Positions 1 to 5,450 of a stretch of DNA of 5,903 nucleotides are shown here, piece by piece. How positions within the stretch are numbered: the stretch's first letter is position 1; every line of letters begins with the position of its first letter. The notes beneath the pieces were generated by a model that was given only the letters and a program-made list of their open reading frames with translations, was not told where the DNA came from and did not search any database. This DNA is from Bacteroidota bacterium (lineage in GTDB: Bacteria; Bacteroidota; Bacteroidia; Flavobacteriales; Crocinitomicaceae). Location: positions 1 through 5,903 of the forward strand of contig JAKQEZ010000449.1 of NCBI GenBank assembly GCA_029558435.1. Reading direction: 5' to 3'. Made by a program: the position numbers and the translations under genes.

Positions 1-1398
1 AAAAACATTACTCCGCTTGAATTGCCACTTTATAAAACCAATTACGATTCAGCTTACAAGCAGTTTGACAAATACTTCCTTTTCCTTGAACAAGGCATCA
101 ACTTATTAACTGATGATGGAATTTTAGGCTATATCGTTCCGAGCAAGTTTACAAAAGTTGGAGCGGGTAAAAAACTTCGTGAATTACTCACAGACAAAGA
201 GTATTTACATTCAATCGTTTCATTTGGTGCAAATCAGGTTTTTGCAGATAAAACAACCTACACTTGTTTGCTAATTTTGAACAAGAAACCTCAAAAGACG
301 TTCCAATATGCGGAGGTAAGAAGCCTGAAAAGTTGGAAAGTTAGAGAGCCGGAGGCTGCAAAATACGGCACAAAGAAAACGGATGAATTAGATAGTGAAG
401 TTTGGGTATTAGTTCCACCCGAATTAACCAACGCCTACAATAAAATCGTTTCTCAAAGTGTAAAACTTAACGATTTGGTTGGAAGCGACAATATTTTCAA
501 TGGCATTCAGACCAGTGCAAATGAGGTTTACATTTTTACACCAACTAAAGAGGATGAGAAGCATTTCTATTTCACGAAAAAAGGTGTTGATTACAAGATT
601 GAAAAGGAAATAACAAAATCCTACTTTCAAACTTCTTCGGGCGAAGATAATTTATACACTTACAGAACATTCAAACCGAATGCAAGGGTAATTTATCCTT
701 ACCTAACGACAAAAACAGGAGTTGACGTAATTCCGCTTACAACTATTCAAAAGAAATTTCCTTTGGCTTATGACTATTTACAAAAGCATAAAGCCATTTT
801 AAATAATCCGAAACGTGATATTAAGCCTGAGCCAAAAACAAAAACCGAATGGCACAGATACGGCAGACATCAAAGCTTGGATAGTTGCGGACTACCTTCA
901 AAAATAATTGTTGGTGTACTCTCCGTTGGAGATAAATACGCAATTGATGTTCACGGAACTTTGATTTCATCAGGCGGAACCGCAGGATATTGTGTAGTAG
1001 CAATTCCATCAACTTCCAATTACTCCATTTACTACATTCAAGCCATTCTAAACTCTAAATACTTAGAGTGGTTCAGTGCATTGTATGGCGAAGTTTTCAG
1101 AGGTGGATACATAGCAAGAGGAACAAAGGTTTTGAAAAATTTACCTATCAGAAAGATTGATTTTTCAGATACCAAACAAAAAGCACTTCACGACAAAATC
1201 GTAGAAACTCAAAAAGAATTAATCAGCATTTATGACCAAATAGATGCAAACGCACGAAATAAAAGGGCTTTAACCCCATTGGAAGGACAATTTGTAAGAG
1301 AGAAAGCCAACCTTGAAAAGCTATTAGCTAAATTGTACGATTTAGGTAGTGAAGATTCATTAATCCCATTAATCAAAGAATTGTATGAAGCTAATTAA
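1..1398 (+). CDS. Eco57I-family DNA methyltransferase / probable type IIG restriction-modification protein, C-terminal part (5' end outside window)
   Basis: The frame is open from base 1 (KNITPLELP...) with no start codon in a sensible place, so the gene begins upstream; the TTG at 22 lies inside conserved sequence and is not a start. About 465 codons are visible. The first 100 residues match the part of Eco57I-type adenine-N6 methyltransferases that follows the NPPY motif: YDSAYKQFDKYFLFLEQG, then GILGYIVPSKFTKVGAGKKL, then a TYTCLLILNK strand. The NPPY itself should lie about 20 residues before the window. From about base 490 the protein resembles a TaqI-like target-recognition region (FNGIQTSANEVYIF; WHRYGRHQSLD; YYIQAILNSKYLEWF; GGYIARGTKVLKNLPI), ending in a lysine/glutamate-rich helical tail. 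The role inferred is sequence-specific DNA adenine methylation, possibly with a nuclease domain in the missing N-terminus. The stop overlaps the next methyltransferase by 14 bases, implying translational coupling. A methyltransferase without nuclease, or a BREX PglX-like protein, cannot be excluded. Confidence 0.85.
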   Translation, partial: KNITPLELPLYKTNYDSAYKQFDKYFLFLEQGINLLTDDGILGYIVPSKFTKVGAGKKLRELLTDKEYLHSIVSFGANQVFADKTTYTCLLILNKKPQKTFQYAEVRSLKSWKVREPEAAKYGTKKTDELDSEVWVLVPPELTNAYNKIVSQSVKLNDLVGSDNIFNGIQTSANEVYIFTPTKEDEKHFYFTKKGVDYKIEKEITKSYFQTSSGEDNLYTYRTFKPNARVIYPYLTTKTGVDVIPLTTIQKKFPLAYDYLQKHKAILNNPKRDIKPEPKTKTEWHRYGRHQSLDSCGLPSKIIVGVLSVGDKYAIDVHGTLISSGGTAGYCVVAIPSTSNYSIYYIQAILNSKYLEWFSALYGEVFRGGYIARGTKVLKNLPIRKIDFSDTKQKALHDKIVETQKELISIYDQIDANARNKRALTPLEGQFVREKANLEKLLAKLYDLGSEDSLIPLIKELYEAN

Positions 1399-2992
1399 GA
1401 ACGCAACAGCCGAGAAGTTGAGAGGTGGATTTTATACGCCTGAACCAATTGCTGCATTTATTTTGAAATGGGGCATCAATGGAAGTTCTGATTATGAAAT
1501 TTTAGAGCCAAGCTGTGGTGATGGGGTTTTTCTTGAACAACTCAAAGAGAATAACCATAAATTCAAATCCGTAACGGCTATTGAATTTGATGATGTGGAA
1601 GCAGAGAAAGCCGACAAAATCAAACTCAACAAAAAGAATGTTATTAATACTGACTTTCATTTGTATTGCAATGAAACCACTCAGAAATTTGATTTAGTGG
1701 TGGGAAATCCGCCTTACATTCGCTATCAATATTTTCAGGAAGAACAGCAAAATGAAGCCATTAAAGTTTTCAATCGTGCTAAACTTAAATATTCAAAATT
1801 GACTAATGCTTGGGTTTCTTTTGTGGTTGGTTCAAGTCTGTTGCTCAAAGAAAAAGGAAAGATTGGTTTTGTAATTCCTGCGGAATTATTGCAAGTTTCG
1901 TATGCTCAACAACTCCGTGAGTTTTTGGCTCATTTTTACAATAAAATCAATATCATTTCTTTTGAAAAGTTGGTTTTTCCTGACATTCAGCAAGAAGTTG
2001 TTTTGTTGCTGTGCGAGAAAAACGGAAGTGATTCACATTTGATTGAACATCTTGAATTGAGAGATGCTTCTGACCTTGAAAAGTTGGATGTAAACATCCT
2101 AAAAAGTCCTTCCAAAAAGATTGATTTCAAGTCTAACAAATGGACTTACTACTTTTTAGTGCAAGAGGAAATTGACTTTTTAGAACAGATTGCCAAAAAA
2201 CGAAAAGTTCCGACAATTGGAAATTACGCCAGCGTAGAAGTTGGCATTACCACAGGAGCAAACGATTATTTCACTGTTCCTTTACCAGTTGTAGAAGCTT
2301 ACGACCTGAAAGCATACGCAAAACCAATGGTTGGCAGAAGTGTTCAGGTCAATAGCGTAATTTTCACGGAAAAGGATTGGAAACTAAACAGGCAAACCAA
2401 AGCCAAAGCACATTTATTGGTATTTCCAGCCAAAGAGAAAATCAACGGACACAAAGGAGCTAACTCATACATTCGTTTGGGCGAATCAATGGGCGTAAAT
2501 AAAGGCTATAAAACAGGCATTCGAGATGATTGGTTTGTGATTCCGTCCATAAAGCTTTCTGATGCCTTATTTATCAGAAGAAACAATCTCTACCCTCGTT
2601 TAATCTTAAACGAAGCAAACGCATATACAACCGACACAATGCACCGTGTATTTATGAAAAAAGACACGGACAAAAACGCATTCATAGCCAGTTTTTACAA
2701 TTCATTGTCTTTGGCTTTTTCTGAAATAGTTGGTCGTAGTTATGGCGGTGGTGTTTTAGAACTAATGCCAAGCGAAGCAGAAAAAATACTGCTCCCCTAC
2801 CAAACAGACAATGCTGATTTACTTGCCACCATTGACAAAATGATGCGAGAGAAAAAAAGCATTGATGAAATTTTAAAAATCACCAACAAGCAAATCTTGA
2901 AAGACGGATATGGCTTTACGGAAAAAGAAATAGAACTTGCGGATAGCATTTGGAAAAAGCTTTCGGCAAGGAGATTAAATAGGAATAAATAA
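1385..2992 (+). CDS. Adenine-N6 DNA methyltransferase, Eco57I family with TaqI-like C-terminal specificity region
   Basis: A complete 535-residue protein that transfers a methyl group from S-adenosylmethionine to adenine N6 in DNA. Visible motifs, in gamma-class order, are motif X (RGGFYTPEPIA, residues 13-23), motif I (ILEPSCGDGVFL, 39-50), an acidic residue ending the second strand (AIEFDD, 65-70) and catalytic motif IV (VVGNPPYIRY, 105-114). A conserved GKIGFVIPAELLQ segment (158-170) follows. The C-terminal half (about 280-470) looks like a target-recognition domain, with VEVGITTGANDYFTV near 285-298 and GGGVLELMPSEAEKILLPY near 454-472. The ATG at 1385 is preferred because it places motif X close to the N-terminus, as usual in this family. 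It overlaps the upstream gene by 14 bases in another frame. The length is close to that of M.Eco57I (about 544 residues), so the pair probably forms one restriction-modification system, this protein protecting the host site. The recognition sequence cannot be read from the sequence. Confidence 0.93.
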   Translation: MKLIKNATAEKLRGGFYTPEPIAAFILKWGINGSSDYEILEPSCGDGVFLEQLKENNHKFKSVTAIEFDDVEAEKADKIKLNKKNVINTDFHLYCNETTQKFDLVVGNPPYIRYQYFQEEQQNEAIKVFNRAKLKYSKLTNAWVSFVVGSSLLLKEKGKIGFVIPAELLQVSYAQQLREFLAHFYNKINIISFEKLVFPDIQQEVVLLLCEKNGSDSHLIEHLELRDASDLEKLDVNILKSPSKKIDFKSNKWTYYFLVQEEIDFLEQIAKKRKVPTIGNYASVEVGITTGANDYFTVPLPVVEAYDLKAYAKPMVGRSVQVNSVIFTEKDWKLNRQTKAKAHLLVFPAKEKINGHKGANSYIRLGESMGVNKGYKTGIRDDWFVIPSIKLSDALFIRRNNLYPRLILNEANAYTTDTMHRVFMKKDTDKNAFIASFYNSLSLAFSEIVGRSYGGGVLELMPSEAEKILLPYQTDNADLLATIDKMMREKKSIDEILKITNKQILKDGYGFTEKEIELADSIWKKLSARRLNRNK

Positions 2993-3001
2993 TTTTTAAC
3001 A

Positions 3002-4039
3002 ATGAAAAGACAACCAACAACACAGCAAATAACTTGGTTTTTAGATTTGTATCGAAATAACCAACTTGATTTAGAGCCACCATATCAAAGAAAAAGTGTT
3101 TGGAGTTCCAAAGACAGGAAATTTTTTATGGACACAATTTTTAGGAATTATCCAGCACCTCCAATTTTTATTCATAGAACGGTAAATGATCAAGGATATA
3201 CTAAATATCACGTTGTTGATGGGAAACAGCGACTAGAGACTATACTTTCATTTTTTGAAAACAAAATTTCAATCTCTCCTGACTTTGGAGATGTTAATTT
3301 GAATGGAAAAAAATTCAAAGATTTAATACCTGACTATAAAAGAAAATTTTGGGATTATACATTGGTGGTCGACTTTATTGATTCTATTGACGGCAATAAT
3401 ATTGAAGAGGTGTTTGATAGAGTAAATAGAAATGCACGTAATCTATTACCTCAAGAATTAAGACACGCTAGGTATAATGGTTGGTTCATAAATTTTGTAG
3501 AAGAAGAAGCTGATGCTAATTTTTGGTGGGATTTCAAAATCAGTACTAGAGGCAGAGATAAACGAATGAAAAACGTTCAGTTTGTTTCTGAGTTATTGAT
3601 GATTATACTTGAAAGCAAAATTGTTAGTTTTGACCAAGACCATATTGATGAAATTTACGCAAAGTATGATGATATTGATGAGATGCAAGAGTCTGGAGAC
3701 TTTAAACTTGAAGAATTCACTTCTAAACTCACAGAGATTAAAGACTTTTTAAGTGAAATGGAGAACCATAATCAAACAATCTCTAAGTATGCTGCAGGTT
3801 CAAACAATAATTTTTACACATTATGGGCATTTATTCATTTAAACAATCCTCTAAATGCGGTTGAATTTGCAAATGCCTATGAAATCTTTATGGAAAAAGT
3901 TTTCAATATAAAGGCTATGCAAGAAAATGGTGAAAACATTGAAGAAAACATATTAACTTACTCAAATAACTCAAAGGGTGCAGTTACTGATTTACCTCAA
4001 AGAAATGCACGTCTTTTAGCTCTTGCAAATTCAATTTAG
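3002..4039 (+). CDS. Stand-alone DUF262 protein (GmrSD N-terminal / ParB-like fold)
   Basis: A 345-residue protein of the DUF262 family, the ParB/sulfiredoxin-like domain found at the N-terminus of GmrSD, BrxU and SspE modification-dependent or phage-defence nucleases. Diagnostic sequence: PPYQRKSVWS (residues 26-35), TIFRNYPAPPIFIHR (45-59), VDGKQRLETIL (72-82, the DGQQR-type motif linked in this family to nucleotide hydrolysis) and FDRVNRNARNLLPQELRHA (138-156). The C-terminal half appears helical and ends RNARLLALANSI. I see no C-terminal DUF1524 HNH nuclease domain, and the protein is far shorter than full GmrSD-type proteins, so it probably does not cut DNA through an HNH site. It starts nine bases after the methyltransferase stop and ends two bases before the RelA/SpoT gene, suggesting one operon. 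G+C in counted lines is about 23-33%, below the methyltransferases, hinting at separate acquisition. A sensor or regulator for the downstream gene is inference only. Confidence 0.88.
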   Translation: MKRQPTTQQITWFLDLYRNNQLDLEPPYQRKSVWSSKDRKFFMDTIFRNYPAPPIFIHRTVNDQGYTKYHVVDGKQRLETILSFFENKISISPDFGDVNLNGKKFKDLIPDYKRKFWDYTLVVDFIDSIDGNNIEEVFDRVNRNARNLLPQELRHARYNGWFINFVEEEADANFWWDFKISTRGRDKRMKNVQFVSELLMIILESKIVSFDQDHIDEIYAKYDDIDEMQESGDFKLEEFTSKLTEIKDFLSEMENHNQTISKYAAGSNNNFYTLWAFIHLNNPLNAVEFANAYEIFMEKVFNIKAMQENGENIEENILTYSNNSKGAVTDLPQRNARLLALANSI

Positions 4040-4041
4040 CT

Positions 4042-5016
4042 ATGAAAATTGTCAAATCTGTTCAAGAGTTATACAATACTCATTTAGCATATTTCAAAAT
4101 CATCAAACAAAAAGCTGATGATTTGATTAAATCAAACAAAAATGAGAGATGGCATTACGAAAGCAGAATAAAGCAGATAGAAAGTTTCACTATGAAAGTT
4201 GAAATGGGGCGGTTTGATAAAAATGAAATTTTAGAAGACTTTTTTGCCTCAACAATAGTTGTAAAGAATTTAAATGAGATTGCCGTTGCAGAGAATTTTA
4301 TATCGAGATTTTTTAACATAAGGTTTAAAAGACCATCGTCAAGAAATTTCACTCATAAGGATTCGTTTTCTTTTCCTTTTGATGATTTAAGGCTTTATGT
4401 TTCAATTAAAGACTTAGATACTGGAGAATTTGCACCATTTATGTACGACTATATTTTTGAAATTCAAGTAAAAACTTTTTTGCAGCACGCCTGGTCAATT
4501 GCTACTCACGATTTAATATACAAATCTGACAAAATAAATTGGGCAAAAGAGCGGATTGCATATCAAGTTAAAGCTTCACTAGAACAAGCAGAAGTTACAA
4601 TAAGTGGCGTTGAAGAACTAAGTAAAATTAATGAACTAGCTAAAGATAATAAAGAAGTTCAAAAGGTAAATAAGGTTATAAATTTAATTTTAAATCATTG
4701 GAAACCTGAAGACTTACCATCTGACAGAAGAAGACTTGCTCAAAATATTACTGGATTTATTGATGCAATTGGAATAGATTTACGAGAACTCAACGAAATT
4801 CTAGAACTAGAAAAGGTAAATGGTAGAGGAACATTAACGAGAAACCTTTCTCCATTTTTAATTGTTGTTCAATCAGTTTTCAATACAAAGCCTGACAAAA
4901 TCACGAAATATCTCCAAAATGATAATAACAAAAGCAAACAAAAGATATTAATTACTTCTGAAATGACTGTTCCAGAACTTGGAAAAGTCATAGAAAATAA
5001 ATTAATAAGGATATGA
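4042..5016 (+). CDS. Divergent RelA/SpoT-domain protein (putative nucleotide pyrophosphokinase or toxic small alarmone synthetase-like)
   Basis: A 324-residue soluble protein with a RelA/SpoT-like nucleotidyltransferase core at about residues 36-185. Visible family features are HYESRIKQIESFTMK (38-52, equivalent to the basic ATP-binding segment HxxxRxK...S...K), an acidic metal-site candidate D66 in EDFFASTIVV, and the strong C-terminal core FEIQVKTFLQHAWSIATHD (139-157) followed by YK (160-161), matching ExQxRT...HAW...H...YK. Two positions are unusual. The canonical DxxGxR is D-FFAST, with T71 where arginine is expected. The guanosine-stacking G-loop (GYRSxH type) is replaced by SFPFDDLRLYV (110-120). 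There is no HD hydrolase, TGS or ACT domain. Residues 200-324 are helical-looking and unassigned. It lies two bases after the DUF262 gene, so co-expression is likely. The family predicts pyrophosphate transfer from ATP to a nucleotide or RNA 3' hydroxyl; the true acceptor is unknown and need not be GDP/GTP. A catalytically dead binding domain is the alternative. Confidence 0.82.
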   Translation: MKIVKSVQELYNTHLAYFKIIKQKADDLIKSNKNERWHYESRIKQIESFTMKVEMGRFDKNEILEDFFASTIVVKNLNEIAVAENFISRFFNIRFKRPSSRNFTHKDSFSFPFDDLRLYVSIKDLDTGEFAPFMYDYIFEIQVKTFLQHAWSIATHDLIYKSDKINWAKERIAYQVKASLEQAEVTISGVEELSKINELAKDNKEVQKVNKVINLILNHWKPEDLPSDRRRLAQNITGFIDAIGIDLRELNEILELEKVNGRGTLTRNLSPFLIVVQSVFNTKPDKITKYLQNDNNKSKQKILITSEMTVPELGKVIENKLIRI

Positions 5017-5190
5017 GCCAGCCCACAGATGTAAGCACATTTGCAATTTGCAAAGCCAACGCACGGACCCGAAATTGCAAAAGAGCTTCCACCTTTGCCA
5101 CCCGAAGGAAAAATTATTTTTTAAAATCTCTTCCCTCTAAAATTTTTAAAACAGCCAACACACAAGCCAGACAGAAAAAAACGGAACAAA
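5017..5190. repeat. Candidate dispersed Bacteroidota intergenic repeat (element A), non-coding
   Basis: This stretch starts directly after the RelA/SpoT stop codon, and its first part has a base composition unlike the genes around it: 5041-5100 is about 48% G+C against about 28% upstream. It contains the inverted repeat listed separately, a partly duplicated 11-mer (AGCCAACGCAC at 5054-5064 and AGCCAACACAC at 5153-5163), and a very AT-rich segment at 5109-5151 with AAAAATTATTTTT and AAAATTTTTAAAA. From memory, very similar blocks (TTTGCAA..., CCGAAGGAAAAATTATTTTTTAAAATC...) recur in intergenic regions of many Bacteroidota; I cannot confirm this without a search. A 61-codon frame (5013-5198) crosses the whole element, but its product is basic, low-complexity-like and without family features, so I do not call a gene. 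Confidence 0.45.
5040..5081. repeat. 10-bp perfect inverted repeat with a near-palindromic left arm
   Basis: TTTGCAATTT at 5040-5049 is the exact reverse complement of AAATTGCAAA at 5072-5081, with 22 bases between. The left arm also belongs to a 15-base self-complementary sequence, TTTGCAATTTGCAAA (5040-5054), which has one unpaired central base. It lies 24 bases after the RelA/SpoT stop. No T-run follows the right arm, so it is a poor match to an intrinsic terminator. A protein-binding site or RNA hairpin belonging to the surrounding repeat is more likely. Confidence 0.6.
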
Positions 5191-5246
5191 TAAAATGACA
5201 GAAAAAGCGCAGAAATACAACGACTTAACAATGACGGTGGACAGAA

Positions 5247-5394
5247 GGCCAGCTTACAACATCACCTATACGCAAGCAGGGGTTTCGTGCTACGTAGGAC
5301 AGGAAAGTGGTAAATTTGTAGTTCAGTTCTTCGTAGGTAGTTCAGTGGTAAAAATCCCTGCCTGCGTATAGCTGAAAAACGTTATCTGTCAGGC
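5247..5394. repeat. Long imperfect palindromic repeat (element B) between the RelA/SpoT and helicase genes
   Basis: The core stem pairs CTATACGCAAGCAGGG (5266-5281) with CCCTGCCTGCGTATAG (5356-5371), 15 of 16 positions complementary, and three further pairs follow after one mismatch (5283-5285 with 5352-5354). Outer flanks are weakly complementary (GCC at 5248-5250 and GGC at 5392-5394; AAC at 5258-5260 and GTT at 5381-5383). The loop holds a direct repeat of GTAGTTCAGT (5318-5327 and 5337-5346) and an 8-bp palindrome CTACGTAG (5290-5297). G+C is about 43-50% in counted lines, well above the flanking genes. From memory this resembles a dispersed palindromic element common in Bacteroidota intergenic DNA, recognisable by TATACGCA...GGGGTTT and an ACGTTATCTGTC-like end; a genome search would settle it. 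A 58-codon frame (5195-5371) runs through it and stops exactly at the end of the right arm, which I read as chance. Confidence 0.7.
5311..5318 (+). promoter_or_regulatory. Possible Bacteroidota -7 promoter element for the helicase gene
   Basis: TAAATTTG matches the Bacteroidota -7 consensus TAnnTTTG exactly and lies 129 bases before the helicase ATG. No TTG is present at the expected -33 spacing (about 5285-5293 reads TCGTGCTAC), and the site is in the loop of the palindromic repeat. The match may therefore be chance. If real, it would give the helicase its own transcript beginning inside the repeat. Confidence 0.22.
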
Positions 5395-5408
5395 AAAACG
5401 AACCCCCG

Positions 5409-5450
5409 ATGAAACACACAAAGTCGAAGAAACACAAGCAACAAATATGA
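5409..5450 (+). CDS. Possible 13-codon leader ORF overlapping the helicase start
   Basis: ATG at 5409 opens MKHTKSKKHKQQI and stops with TGA at 5448-5450, so the stop overlaps the helicase ATG (5447) in an ATGA junction. The peptide is strongly basic, with five lysines and two histidines among 13 residues. It sits just after the palindromic repeat and has no visible Shine-Dalgarno sequence. A leader peptide coupling or limiting helicase translation is conceivable, but an ORF this short arises easily by chance. Confidence 0.15.
   Translation: MKHTKSKKHKQQI

Noticed and set aside
22..24. TTG as the start of the first gene
   Set aside because: The frame is open to base 1, and the residues on both sides fit the region after NPPY in a longer methyltransferase, so the true start is upstream.
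424..630. Minus-strand frame of 68 codons inside the first methyltransferase
   Set aside because: It lies wholly inside a well-supported + strand gene, and its product shows no family features.
821..1012. Minus-strand frame of 63 codons inside the first methyltransferase
   Set aside because: It is antisense to the conserved specificity region and has no recognisable product.
4155..4352. Minus-strand frame of 65 codons inside the RelA/SpoT gene
   Set aside because: It is antisense to the conserved synthetase core; its hydrophobic look comes from the AT-rich complement of lysine and glutamate codons.
5104..5147. Intrinsic terminator for the four-gene operon
   Set aside because: GAAGGAA (5104-5110) pairs with TTCCCTC (5131-5137) at six of seven positions, but the loop is 20 bases and the T-run begins six bases after the stem, so support is too weak.
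5013..5198. 61-codon frame after the RelA/SpoT gene as a real small protein
   Set aside because: It crosses a repeat-like element and a low-complexity AT-rich segment, and its product is basic with no domain. The ATGA overlap is noted as a finding but is not enough to call a gene.
5195..5371. 58-codon frame through the palindromic repeat as a real small protein
   Set aside because: Most of its codons lie in the inverted-repeat element and its stop is part of the right arm, so the frame is best explained by the repeat.
5017..5446. CRISPR array or tRNA gene in the intergenic region
   Set aside because: There are no regularly spaced direct repeats. GTAGTTCAGTGG resembles a tRNA D-arm (TAGCTCAGTNGG) but no T-arm GGTTCRANNCC or acceptor stem is found in place.
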